Assembly: GCF_001665395.1 (NCBI RefSeq) | Contig: NZ_LZSG01000019.1 | Coordinates: 57,319-121,318, forward strand | DNA from: Mycobacterium sp. 1164966.3 | Lineage (GTDB): Bacteria; Actinomycetota; Actinomycetes; Mycobacteriales; Mycobacteriaceae | Length of the DNA stretch: 64,000 bases | Direction of reading: 5' to 3' | Part shown: positions 20,805 through 29,338 of the stretch, piece by piece | Position numbering within the stretch: the stretch's first letter is position 1 | Layout: each line of letters opens with the position of its first letter | The notes under the pieces: model-generated | Seen by the model: the letters and a program-made list of their open reading frames with translations, nothing else | What the model was told of the DNA's origin: nothing | Database searches by the model: none | Translations under genes and position numbers: made by a program

Positions 20805-22631
20805 GTGACGAACACCGAACGTCAAGGTGCCGATCCGCACGCCGATTCCGCCCAGGATTCCGCGGGCTCAGTCTCGACAACGACCATCGGCACGCCACTG
20901 GCAACCATTCCGGACTTCCGCAGCGAAATCCATGAAGCCGAGGACACCATCGATGTGGAGAGCTACGGTGGCGGGTTCGACCTAACCAGAAGGGCGACGG
21001 CGCCGCGGCTGAGGGTGGGCCGCGACAAGTGGTTCAACCTGCTGTGGCTGATTCCGATCGGCTTCGCGCTGCTGATCGCGGCGGTGGCTATCGGCAAAGG
21101 CCTGCACAACATGCCGGCGGTGCAGTCGTTCATCCATCGCCACCCCGGCACCGATACCCACTCCGCCGTCACCCCCGGGCTGCCCGCCTGGATCGGGTGG
21201 ACCCACTTTTTCAACCTGTTCATGATGATGTTCATCATCAGGACGGGCATCCAGATTCTCTGCGACCACCCCCGGCTCTACTTCAGCCGCAATGCCACCC
21301 CCGGCAAGGACGAATGGCTGCGGGTGGGGCCACCGGTGCCCGACGACGATCTGTGGACCGCCAACGCCGACACCGTCGCGCTGCCGCCGCAGTTCGGCCT
21401 GCCCGGGTTCCGGCACTCGATCGGGCTGGCCCGCTGGTGGCACCTCGGCGTCGATGTCTTGTGGCTGGTTAACGGCGCGGTGTTCTATGTCTTGCTGTTC
21501 ACCACCGGGCAGTGGCGCCACATCGTGCCGACCAGCTGGAGTGTGTTCCCAGATGCGGCATCGGTGGCCATCCAGTACCTGTCGCTGGACTGGCCGGAAG
21601 ACAACGGCTGGGTCGCCTACAACGGCATGCAGCTGCTGGCCTACTTCACCACCGTCTTTATCGCCGCCCCGGCCGCGCTGATCACCGGTCTGGGCATGTC
21701 GCCGGCGCTTTCGCAGCGGGTCCACTGGATCAGCACGCGGCTGAGCATCCAGATCGCCCGTTCACTGCATTTCCTGGTGCTGGTGTACTTCTTGTTCTTC
21801 ATCCTCGTGCACGTCACGTTGGTTTTCGCGACCAGCGCCCTGCGCAACCTCAACCACATGTTCGCCGCCCGCGACGACAACAGCTGGATGGGATTCTGGA
21901 TCTTCGCCGCGGCGATGGTCATCACCGTCGTCGCGTGGGTGTGGGCCACTCCCTTCACAATTCGTCATCCCCGCGTCGTTCAGCGTGTCGGATACGCGCT
22001 CGTCGGCCCCTTCCAGCGCATGCTGGAGCAGCTTGATCCCAAGCCCGGCGCCTTTACCGAAGAAGACATTTCGCCGCACCACTGGCGCAACGGCCGTCTT
22101 CCGGAGACCGTCGAGTACAAAGAGCTGGAAAAGAACGACTTTCGCGACTGGCGGCTGAAGGTCTACGGTCTCGTTGAGCACCCGATGGAGTTCTCCCTCG
22201 ACGACTTGAAAGCGCTGCCTTACCACGACCAGATCAGCCAACATTTCTGCATCCAAGCCTGGTCGGGTGTGGCCAAATGGGGTGGCGTGCAAATGAAGAC
22301 CATCATGGACATCGTCAAGCCATTGCCCGAAGCGAAGTGGGTCGTGTTCTACTCGATGGGCCTGGGCGCCACCGGCGGCATCTATTACAACGCCCACCAC
22401 ATCGGCCAGATGGACCACCACATGACGATGTTGGCGTACAACATGAACGACCAGCCGTTGCCCTACATGCACGGCAAGCCGCTGCGGCTCCGTAACGAGT
22501 TGCAGCACGGCTTCAAACTCGTCAAGTGGATCAAGGGCATCGAATTCGTCGCCGATTACCACGACATCGGTAGCGGTTACGGCGGCTACAGCGAAGACCA
22601 CAAATACTTCGGGCGCCACCAGACGCTGTAA
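20805..22631 (+). CDS. Membrane-anchored molybdopterin-dependent oxidoreductase with cytochrome-b-like N-terminus
   Basis: A 608-residue fusion starting at GTG. Residues 1-75 are soluble. About 75-390 hold five or six hydrophobic helices with several His residues, in the manner of a di-heme cytochrome b561/NarI-like quinone module. Residues about 420-600 form an oxidoreductase molybdopterin-binding domain of the sulfite oxidase/YedY (MsrP) fold. The candidate Mo-ligand Cys is C482 (QHFCIQAWSGVAKWGG). It probably passes electrons between the quinone pool and an unknown substrate; which face of the membrane the Mo domain is on cannot be decided here. It has no close counterpart that I recall in this place in M. 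tuberculosis. Confidence 0.85.
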   Translation: MTNTERQGADPHADSAQDSAGSVSTTTIGTPLATIPDFRSEIHEAEDTIDVESYGGGFDLTRRATAPRLRVGRDKWFNLLWLIPIGFALLIAAVAIGKGLHNMPAVQSFIHRHPGTDTHSAVTPGLPAWIGWTHFFNLFMMMFIIRTGIQILCDHPRLYFSRNATPGKDEWLRVGPPVPDDDLWTANADTVALPPQFGLPGFRHSIGLARWWHLGVDVLWLVNGAVFYVLLFTTGQWRHIVPTSWSVFPDAASVAIQYLSLDWPEDNGWVAYNGMQLLAYFTTVFIAAPAALITGLGMSPALSQRVHWISTRLSIQIARSLHFLVLVYFLFFILVHVTLVFATSALRNLNHMFAARDDNSWMGFWIFAAAMVITVVAWVWATPFTIRHPRVVQRVGYALVGPFQRMLEQLDPKPGAFTEEDISPHHWRNGRLPETVEYKELEKNDFRDWRLKVYGLVEHPMEFSLDDLKALPYHDQISQHFCIQAWSGVAKWGGVQMKTIMDIVKPLPEAKWVVFYSMGLGATGGIYYNAHHIGQMDHHMTMLAYNMNDQPLPYMHGKPLRLRNELQHGFKLVKWIKGIEFVADYHDIGSGYGGYSEDHKYFGRHQTL

Positions 22632-22735
22632 AGCGGACTGGCCAGATCACCCGCCGCCTCCTGGCCGCCGAAGTCGTTTGCCCAAAGCGCATTTCGGGTA
22701 GAGCTTTGAGCGGGTTCAACAAGAGGAGGCGCTTC

Positions 22736-23032
22736 ATGGGAGAGTTCTCGCGCGGCCTCGGCGACCCCGCGCAACCCACCCGTACCCGCGGCGCACTCCG
22801 GATTGGCGAACCGATCGATGACGTCGAGAGGATCCCCAGGATGGTCGTCGTCGGCGCCGCCGTGATCGTGTTCGTGGTTGGTATGGCCAATTTCGCCTTG
22901 GGACAGGTCCGTCTCGGTGTGGCCGCGGTCAGCATCGGACTGCTGGTGTTCGGCGCCGGGCTGAGCTGGCTTGCCATGGAGCGCAGGAGGATTCGCGATG
23001 CAGAACGGGAATGGCTGATCGACCACCAATAG
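22736..23032 (+). CDS. Small two-helix membrane protein, unknown function
   Basis: A 98-residue protein. The frame is open from 22706, but the ATG at 22736 has an AGAGGAGG ribosome-binding site 8 bases before it. A charged N-terminus is followed by two hydrophobic helices (about 36-56 and 61-80) and a basic tail (MERRRIRDAEREWLIDHQ). It looks like a DUF2631-type mycobacterial membrane protein, but I cannot name a family with certainty. It lies 105 bases after the molybdopterin enzyme, on the same strand, and may be co-expressed. Confidence 0.75.
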   Translation: MGEFSRGLGDPAQPTRTRGALRIGEPIDDVERIPRMVVVGAAVIVFVVGMANFALGQVRLGVAAVSIGLLVFGAGLSWLAMERRRIRDAEREWLIDHQ

Positions 23033-23042
23033 CTTGGCCGTC

Positions 23043-23438
23043 CTACTGAGTCGGGCAGATCTGCTTCAACCAGTCGTCGAGCACCTTGTAGTTCTTCGGG
23101 TAGTCCGGGTCACCAAAGTGAGCACCGCCGGCGCTGACGAAGTATTCGATCGCGGCTTTGGCTGAAGGTGGCGGACTATAGCTTTCAATGGCGTTCGCGG
23201 CCCTGCGTGCGCCATCGGTGTCCGACCCCGCCAACAGGTCCACACTGGCGTCGTTGACTTCGGCACATTGGCGGGAATTCAGCGGTGCGACGGGCGCGGG
23301 GGCGCTGGTCTCGTGGCCGGGTGATGCGGAGAGGCCGGTCGTGGATCTCTCCGGTGCTCCGGCCGTCTTGCCGCTCGAGCAGGACGCCATCAGCGTGGCG
23401 CTGACCAGGACCGCCCCGAGCACCCGCCATTTCCGCAT
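23043..23438 (-). CDS. Putative lipoprotein, unknown function
   Basis: From the Met at 23438 (the frame is open to 23468), 131 residues. The signal sequence MRKWRVLGAVLVSATLMASC ends in a lipobox-like LMASC, so the Cys would carry the lipid. A Ser/Thr/Pro-rich linker (about 21-55) precedes a small domain with two further Cys (QCAEVND and QICPTQ) that could form a disulfide. It is convergent with the small membrane protein gene, with only 10 bases between the stops. Confidence 0.8.
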   Translation of the reverse strand: MRKWRVLGAVLVSATLMASCSSGKTAGAPERSTTGLSASPGHETSAPAPVAPLNSRQCAEVNDASVDLLAGSDTDGARRAANAIESYSPPPSAKAAIEYFVSAGGAHFGDPDYPKNYKVLDDWLKQICPTQ

Positions 23439-23507
23439 ACAAACTCTCACCTCGCCGCCGCGGCCCATTGAGATGCGCTGATCCTGCCCTACGGCAGGAG
23501 GCTGCGA

Positions 23508-23936
23508 CTACTGGAGGGCGGCGAGGTTGTTTATCGACTTGCGGACGTCGGACCGCAGCACCCGGGCGACCAGGTTTCCGATCGGCCCATTCAGTAGGCC
23601 GCCCTTCAAATCGGCGACGAGATGGAAGGTGGAGCCGGGATCGTCGTCGGTGACGCTCATCGACAAGTCGATGCGAATTCCGCCACGGCCGCGGCCTTGC
23701 AGCTCAATCGATTTCGGCTCGTCGTAACGCGTGACCGTCCAATGGATGATGTTGCGGAAACCCTTGACCTTGATCAGCGACGAAATGCACGTGCCTTCCT
23801 CGATGGTCGACGGAACCTCGCCCCGCCATCCGCCGAAAATCGTCATCCATTCGTCGAATCGACCCAAGTCTGATGCCAGCTTCCACGCCGACGCCGGCTC
23901 CAGCTTCGATGACGTCGAAACGTCTACTCGTGCCAT
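23508..23936 (-). CDS. SRPBCC (START/polyketide-cyclase fold) family protein
   Basis: A 142-residue protein starting MARVDVSTSSKLEPASAW; longer frames with upstream starts exist (to 24215), but the fold begins here. It shows the SRPBCC pattern: beta strand, then DLGRFDEWMTIFGGWRG, strands with TCISSLIKVKGFRNIIHW, and a long C-terminal helix (LKGGLLNGPIGNLVARVLRS). Such proteins bind hydrophobic ligands in a cavity; the ligand is unknown. Mycobacterial genomes have many paralogues of this type. Confidence 0.85.
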   Translation of the reverse strand: MARVDVSTSSKLEPASAWKLASDLGRFDEWMTIFGGWRGEVPSTIEEGTCISSLIKVKGFRNIIHWTVTRYDEPKSIELQGRGRGGIRIDLSMSVTDDDPGSTFHLVADLKGGLLNGPIGNLVARVLRSDVRKSINNLAALQ

Positions 23937-24039
23937 ATCTTTCCGCTTCTCGTCTGAGGTGGACATTGCGACAGCACTCATAGACGTGTCATTTAGCGCT
24001 GTCCGGCTTGCATACCCGCCCGCATCGGCCGGAAAACAC

Positions 24040-24603
24040 TTACGGGCCGTCCCAGGTGGTCTCCAGCTGGTGTGCCACGTCGATGACTTGTGCCGCCTGG
24101 GACTGCGGCGCGTCGATTTCGTCGGCCACGTAATGGGCGATGAATCGGCGGATCTCGCCGTCGACGCCCGCGATGATGCGCAACACCTCACCGCGAATGG
24201 ATTTGGACGACACATTGACGGTGATGTCGGAGGGGCGCGGCTTCGCCACGTCGACGATCAACACCAGCGGCTTCGCCGCCCGCGCGGTTGCACGCAGTGC
24301 GATGTCCCCGGTGACGGTGAATCGCTGCTTGTCCAGCCGTAGGTCGAGGAGCAGATCGATCGCCAACGGGATGTGGATCACGAATGTGATGCTGTCGCCG
24401 AGGCGACGGGTGACCTGCGGGTCTTTGACTTTGACGTTCGCGCTGACCTTGGCGATTCCCCCGGGCCCCTGCGCGATCGGCTCCATCGCGAACTCCGTGC
24501 CGGCGAAATCGGCGAATGCGGCGGCGACGCGCTCGGGGGTGACGGCGACCTCGAAAAATCTACGGCCGAACTCTTCGTAGGTAACGTAGTCGTAGTTTTG
24601 CAT
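24040..24603 (-). CDS. Conserved mycobacterial protein of unknown function (Rv1780-like)
   Basis: A 187-residue protein starting MQNYDYVTYEEFGRRFFEVA at 24603 (the longer frame to 24969 is not supported). It is rich in beta-strand pattern, with paired repeats of the type FTVTGDIALRATARAAKPL; no signal or membrane helix. Length and place between malQ and the DUF4407 gene fit M. tuberculosis Rv1780, whose function is not known to me. It is divergent from the DUF4407 gene. Confidence 0.85.
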   Translation of the reverse strand: MQNYDYVTYEEFGRRFFEVAVTPERVAAAFADFAGTEFAMEPIAQGPGGIAKVSANVKVKDPQVTRRLGDSITFVIHIPLAIDLLLDLRLDKQRFTVTGDIALRATARAAKPLVLIVDVAKPRPSDITVNVSSKSIRGEVLRIIAGVDGEIRRFIAHYVADEIDAPQSQAAQVIDVAHQLETTWDGP

Positions 24604-24849
24604 AGGTTTATACCGTCTCACGTCGCGTGCCGTAATGGCCGCTGATCCGCCCGCGTGGCAGTTTTCGGGCCGGAATCCAGTGCCAGACGAGGCGCGATGC
24701 CGCAGCGGGGCGGCCCGGCGTGGACGCCGCGAATGTGTGGTTCGTCGCCCGCTGCCGGATTTGTGAAGAGAGACACAAGCGGTCTCTTCGATTCGGTGTG
24801 TCGTACGGCAAGCTGCCAGGCTTGGAAAAACTGGAGGTGTTGGAATCTC

Positions 24850-26715
24850 ATGCGCGCGCATCAAGCTACTGAGTCGCGCCGGGCAGCATCCACGGTGGAG
24901 AGGCTGCTGACCTGGCTCGGCGGGGGGCACTGGGGCGAACTCGGTGAGCGTTACGAGCGGTCCACGCATGCCGTGGCCGGTGCCATCGTGCTGTGCGGGG
25001 CCCTGCTGGCCTGCCTCGTCGCCGGCCTGGCGGTCGGTCAGTCGGCCCGCTGGCCGGTATGGGCGATTACCGGGCTGGCCCTGGTGTTCGGCCTGCTGGT
25101 CGGTGCGGTGACCCGCGGCATCGCCGGCGGCCCCGGGCGCGGCGTTCCGGGCGCATTGGGACGCGGGGCGGTCGCGGTTGCCGTCGGTGTCATCGTGGGT
25201 GAGCTGGCCTCACTCGTCATGTTCTCCGGCTCGATCGACCGCCGTCTCGACGAGCAAGCCGCGCTGAGCGCCGACTCCACGCCGGCCGTGGCGCAGGCAA
25301 CGGCGAGCCTGGCTCGCACCCGCGATGCGCGGACTGCGCTCGACGGCGGCGTCGAGCGGGCCCGCGGCCAGCTGGACAACGCCCTGGTGGTAGCGCGTTG
25401 CGAATATCACCCCACACCGGGCTGCCCACAGACCCGGATCACTGGAGTTCCCGGCGCCGGACCCGAAACCCGAACGGCAAACGAACTTCTGGATGATGCG
25501 CGACGGGACTTGGACAACGCCACCGCCACGCGTGACCGCGAAGCCCCGCGGCTGGACGCCCTGGTCGCTCGGGGCGAGCAGGCCCTGGCCGAGGCGCGGC
25601 ACAGCGCGATCGCCGACAGCGGTCGCGGACTCGGTGACCGTTGGGTCGCACTGAACGATCTGACACTCGCCAGCGTGGGCGTGTTACTGCTGCGGCTGCT
25701 GACGCTGGCAATTTTCGCGCTGCTGTACCTGCTGCCGCTGTTTCTTCGGCGGTGGCGCGGTGAGACGACTCATGATCGCCAGTCAACGGCGCGCGCGGAC
25801 CGCGAACGTGCCGAGCTGGAGGCCGATACCGCCATCGCCATCAAGCGTGCCGAAGTTCGCCGCGAGGCCGAAATCATGTGGGCCGAGCACCAACTAACCC
25901 AAGCCCGCCTCGCCATCGAGGCCCAGCTGGAGATCGACCGCGAGCAGCAACGCCGTCGAGTGGTCGAAGCGCTCGAAGGTCCCGAGCGACCGGTCCGGGC
26001 TTTTCCTGGTGTGACGGCGCAGCGTACTTTCGAACCAGTGGAGGAAGACATGTATCTGCCGATTGCCGCCGAAGCCGAGGCCGCCAGTCGCGCTGCTGCT
26101 CAATTGCCCGCTGCCGCAACGGATACCGAATCGGACACACCGAAGAACCTGCCGGCACCGGCCGAATCGGGTGGCGCGGTCGAACCGCGGCAAGAGCGCG
26201 CCGGGGGAACGCCACTGATCCCGTCGATCCCAGACGCGACCAGAGCCGCGGCTCGCTGGATTCGCCCGTTGGTGCCGCCCTTCGTCGCTCGGGCAATCGA
26301 CAACACGACTCAGCCGCTGCGCACCGCGCGCCAGGTGTTCGAAGAGGTCGAGGAGATTGCATTTTCGCTCAAGCGGACCCGCAAAGTCACGGTGAACTCC
26401 GAAACTTCCGACTCGGGCAGTTCGCCGGCGGGCGCGCAGCCCCAGCCCGCTGCTGCCGACAACCCGGCTGGGACCCAACACATCCCGTCGTGGCGTGACC
26501 AGGCAGACTCCTGGGACGCCGGTAGCTCCGAGAACTACGCGCAACTTCCCGCCGACGACGGGCACCCATCGCTGAGCCGGGCATCGGCGGGCGGTCGGCA
26601 GGGCCCGTCGCTCGAGTCGGCAGAACGCGACCGCCGGCGCGAGTTGATCGAGCGCGAAGGGCCGCGTCAACTGCGGTCACCCGACGGGCCGCGACAGCTT
26701 CCGCCCGCCGAATAG
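24850..26715 (+). CDS. DUF4407 family integral membrane protein (Rv1779c-like)
   Basis: Start at ATG 24850, with GGAGG upstream (GGAGGTGTTGGAATCTC); the frame is open from 24655 but without support. The 621 residues have membrane helices near 46-66, 71-90, 108-128 and 278-305. A long charged, coiled-coil-prone part (about 320-395, ADRERAELEADTAIAIKRAE) and a low-complexity Pro/Gly/Ser-rich C-terminus follow. A periplasmic segment between helices 3 and 4 has two Cys (VARCEYHPTPGCPQT). This matches the DUF4407 layout; the role is unknown. Confidence 0.85.
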   Translation: MRAHQATESRRAASTVERLLTWLGGGHWGELGERYERSTHAVAGAIVLCGALLACLVAGLAVGQSARWPVWAITGLALVFGLLVGAVTRGIAGGPGRGVPGALGRGAVAVAVGVIVGELASLVMFSGSIDRRLDEQAALSADSTPAVAQATASLARTRDARTALDGGVERARGQLDNALVVARCEYHPTPGCPQTRITGVPGAGPETRTANELLDDARRDLDNATATRDREAPRLDALVARGEQALAEARHSAIADSGRGLGDRWVALNDLTLASVGVLLLRLLTLAIFALLYLLPLFLRRWRGETTHDRQSTARADRERAELEADTAIAIKRAEVRREAEIMWAEHQLTQARLAIEAQLEIDREQQRRRVVEALEGPERPVRAFPGVTAQRTFEPVEEDMYLPIAAEAEAASRAAAQLPAAATDTESDTPKNLPAPAESGGAVEPRQERAGGTPLIPSIPDATRAAARWIRPLVPPFVARAIDNTTQPLRTARQVFEEVEEIAFSLKRTRKVTVNSETSDSGSSPAGAQPQPAAADNPAGTQHIPSWRDQADSWDAGSSENYAQLPADDGHPSLSRASAGGRQGPSLESAERDRRRELIEREGPRQLRSPDGPRQLPPAE

Positions 26716-26786
26716 CACCGGGCGGTGATAGTTCCCGGCTGGCGTCGGAGAACGAAACCACTTGCACCGCTGTCTCATCCGGTGCG

Positions 26787-28004
26787 CTAGGCGAGCGCCA
26801 GTTCAAGTTTCTCGAGACGGCGCACCAGGATGCTGGGTAGCCATCGTCCGACATCGGCCACCTCGATCGCCGACGTGCGTTCGAGTAGCATTCGCAAGAC
26901 AATCTGGGCCTCCAGGCGGGCCAGGGCGGCACCGACGCAAAAGTGCGCGCCCTTCCCAAAGCTGATGTGGCCCTTGGTTTCAGAGCGGTCCAGGCGAAAC
27001 TCGCCGGGGGCCTCGAAGTGGGCTGGATCGCGGTTGGCGGCACCCCACAGCAGTAACAGATGCGAGTCGGCGGGTAACTCCACCCCGGCCAGCATGGTGT
27101 GATTTCGCACGTGCCGGTAGTGGCCCCGGAACGGTGCCTCGTAGCGCAGCGTCTCCTCGATGAACGATCCGAGCAATTCCGGACTTTCGCGCACCTGCTG
27201 CTGGATGTCGGGACGGTGCGCCAGCATCCACGCCGCGCTGCCCAGCAGCGAAGCAGTCGATTCGCCGCCGGCGGCGAACAACGTCACCATCATCACCTGA
27301 GCGGTCATCATGTCCAGCTCACCCGCCGCACAAGCGGTGGCCAGCTCACAGAGCAGGTCGTCCTGAGGGCCGCCCTTTGCATGAGGCGCCGCGGCGAAGC
27401 GCTCGGCGATGTAACCGCTGAGTTCGAGCACGGCGCTGCGTGCGGCGGCAAGCTGATCCTCGTCGACCAGCCCCTCGAGCAGCTGGGTGGCCGCGTACCC
27501 CCACTTCACCAATTGAGCGACGTCGGTGTCGGGCACGCCGATCAATTGGGCCACCACCATCATGGGCAGGCGGTTGGCCACGGCGCCCATCCACTCGATG
27601 CGGCCGCAACGCATGCCGTCGGTCAACAGCCGATCGGCGGCCTGCGAGGCGAAGTCCTCCAGCGCCCGGATCCGCCGAGCCGCCAGGTGGCGTATCAACA
27701 GCTTTCGGTGCATCGCGTGCGCGGGATCGTCGGCGGTGGCCAATACGTGGGTGGGGCCGCCGAGTGGGTCCATCTCGAACGGCTTGACGGTGCCGTCCCG
27801 CGTGCACGTCATCGTCGCGGTCAGGTTGGACGAGAAGTCCTCCGGACGGCTGACGGCTTCGACGACGGCATCCCAACCGCACACCGCATAGAAGTGCGAG
27901 TCGCCGATGCGATGCACCGGCCCCGCGGCCCGCATCCGCTCGTAGAGCGGGTAGGGGTTTTGCAGAGCTTCAGCAGCGAACAAAGTCTGCTCGACGACGG
28001 TCAT
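26787..28004 (-). CDS. cyp144: Cytochrome P450 CYP144
   Basis: A 405-residue P450 starting MTVVEQTLFAAEALQNPYPL at 28004. P450 motifs: I-helix AAGGEST, K-helix EETLRYE (ExxR), heme loop FGKGAHFCVG with Cys356 as thiolate ligand. Sequence and position (divergent from a TetR gene) match CYP144 of M. tuberculosis. That protein has a long form with 30 extra residues and a short form starting at an internal Met; this gene starts at the equivalent of the short form, and the ten residues open upstream (to 28034) do not resemble the long N-terminus. Physiological substrate unknown. Confidence 0.95.
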   Translation of the reverse strand: MTVVEQTLFAAEALQNPYPLYERMRAAGPVHRIGDSHFYAVCGWDAVVEAVSRPEDFSSNLTATMTCTRDGTVKPFEMDPLGGPTHVLATADDPAHAMHRKLLIRHLAARRIRALEDFASQAADRLLTDGMRCGRIEWMGAVANRLPMMVVAQLIGVPDTDVAQLVKWGYAATQLLEGLVDEDQLAAARSAVLELSGYIAERFAAAPHAKGGPQDDLLCELATACAAGELDMMTAQVMMVTLFAAGGESTASLLGSAAWMLAHRPDIQQQVRESPELLGSFIEETLRYEAPFRGHYRHVRNHTMLAGVELPADSHLLLLWGAANRDPAHFEAPGEFRLDRSETKGHISFGKGAHFCVGAALARLEAQIVLRMLLERTSAIEVADVGRWLPSILVRRLEKLELALA

Positions 28005-28119
28005 TTGCCCAGGCTGATCGCAGGATCGGCACACGTCAACGCCATTGCGAGAAGTTGAAAACCGGCACCAACGGGGCGCCTGACCAGTGATCTCACCACA
28101 CGGCCCCGACCAGCGGCTC

Positions 28120-28151
28120 CGCTGAGAATAAGTGCCGCTGTTGTCTCAGCG
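28120..28151. promoter_or_regulatory. Candidate TetR operator in the cyp144/TetR divergent promoter
   Basis: CGCTGAGA (28120-28127) and TCTCAGCG (28144-28151) form a perfect 8-bp inverted repeat with a 16-base spacer. A third half-site TGAGA follows at 28152-28156 and makes a second, tighter palindrome TCTCA-GCG-TGAGA (28144-28156). The site lies 38 bases before the regulator start and about 115 bases before cyp144, ideal for autoregulation and repression of cyp144. Confidence 0.65.
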
Positions 28152-28193
28152 TGAGAAAATAGACCCGCTACTTCGCTGAAGGGCAGGTGAGCG

Positions 28194-28742
28194 GTGCCGA
28201 GTGACGATTGGCTGGTCGGGGGCGATCGGCGGGCAATGGCAACCGAACGCATCCATGCGGCGGCGACCGACCTGATCACGCAGCAGGGTCTGGACGCCTT
28301 CGACATCGAGACGCTGGCCGCGCGCGTCCACTGCTCCCGCGCGACCGTCTATCGATACGCCGGCGGAAAAGCCGAGATTCGCGACGCGGTACTGGCGCGG
28401 GCCGCCAATCGCATCGTCGACGCCGTCCGCGCGGACGTCGAGGACTTGACCGGGCCGGAACGCGTCGTCACCGCGATCATCGCGGCACTCAACAGGATTC
28501 GCTCCGACCCACTGGGTCAGTTGATGGTCGGCTCGATCCGCGCCACCGACGAAATCTCGTGGCTCACCTCTTCGTCGCTGCTGGCCGGCTTCGCCACCGA
28601 TCTGGCCGGACTCACTGACGGCGACCCGCAGGCCGCGCAATGGTTGGTGCGCGTGGTGCTCTCACTGATGTACCTGCCCGCCGAGAACGACGACGCCGAA
28701 CGCCAACTGGTGCAGCGCTTCGTCGCGCCCGCCTTCACTTGA
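28194..28742 (+). CDS. TetR family regulator next to cyp144 (Rv1776c-like)
   Basis: A 182-residue protein from GTG 28194. The N-terminal TetR helix-turn-helix spans about 22-65 (ITQQGLDAFDIETLAARV then CSRATVYRYAGGKAEIRDAV), followed by a helical ligand domain. It is divergent from cyp144 across 189 bases containing a strong palindrome, as in M. tuberculosis where Rv1776c adjoins cyp144. Inference: it represses cyp144 and itself until a P450 substrate or product binds. Confidence 0.92.
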   Translation: MPSDDWLVGGDRRAMATERIHAAATDLITQQGLDAFDIETLAARVHCSRATVYRYAGGKAEIRDAVLARAANRIVDAVRADVEDLTGPERVVTAIIAALNRIRSDPLGQLMVGSIRATDEISWLTSSSLLAGFATDLAGLTDGDPQAAQWLVRVVLSLMYLPAENDDAERQLVQRFVAPAFT

Positions 28743-28797
28743 ATCTGGCGCTCAGGAAGTGACGCCCGCGGTACTTCCCCACTACCGCGGCCGTCGT

Positions 28798-29088
28798 TCA
28801 GCAGGTCGCAACGGCCTTCCGCGCGAACAGCTGGCCCCACTCGTGGCGGGCCGCGGACTGCGCTTCGCTGAAGCTGGGTGTCGTCTCGCCTTCACCCGCC
28901 AGATGGACCAGCGCCCACGCCATCGCGAATACCGGCACCTTGTGACGTACTGCGGCGCTGTGCAATTCGTCGAACGCGGTCTCTGACGGGCAGCGTCTCA
29001 AGCCAATGAGAATGCCCCGCGCGGTGTCCAGAATGCGGCCCGAGTTGTGGCCACACGACATCTGGGCCGGAACCCAGTTAGCGATCAT
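28798..29088 (-). CDS. Small ANTAR-domain protein
   Basis: A 96-residue protein. Residues about 16-65 match the ANTAR RNA-binding domain: RILDTARGILIGLRRCPSET, then AFDELHSAAVRHKVPVFAMA and WALVHLAGE, with the conserved Ala-Arg-Gly-Ile and the three-helix spacing. ANTAR domains bind paired hexaloop stems in nascent RNA and act as antiterminators. There is no receiver domain, so it would depend on expression level or a partner. AGGAGG lies about 10 bases before the start. No ANTAR-type double hairpin was recognised nearby. Confidence 0.75.
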   Translation of the reverse strand: MIANWVPAQMSCGHNSGRILDTARGILIGLRRCPSETAFDELHSAAVRHKVPVFAMAWALVHLAGEGETTPSFSEAQSAARHEWGQLFARKAVATC

Positions 29089-29338
29089 GAAGTGGATACC
29101 TCCTGTTGAGCCCTATCGATGTCGGCAAATTCGCGACCACGATCCCCGATAGCGCACTGTGCAATGATTTGCGTTTTAAACGCGTAGTGCCAGACCAACG
29201 CCTGAATCGATATGTGCTTGTGACAGTGCTGATATCGACGGGGGCCTCAATTACGCGCCGGTGTGAGGGCAAGTGCCAGAGCGTCTTTGGCAGGCAGTGG
29301 ATGCCTTGATCCCGTCAGGACCACCGTGGTATGCCAAA

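Noticed and set aside
24604..24849. N-terminal extensions of the DUF4407 and Rv1780-like genes into their shared gap
   Set aside because: Both extended frames lack family likeness; the gap is better read as a divergent promoter region.
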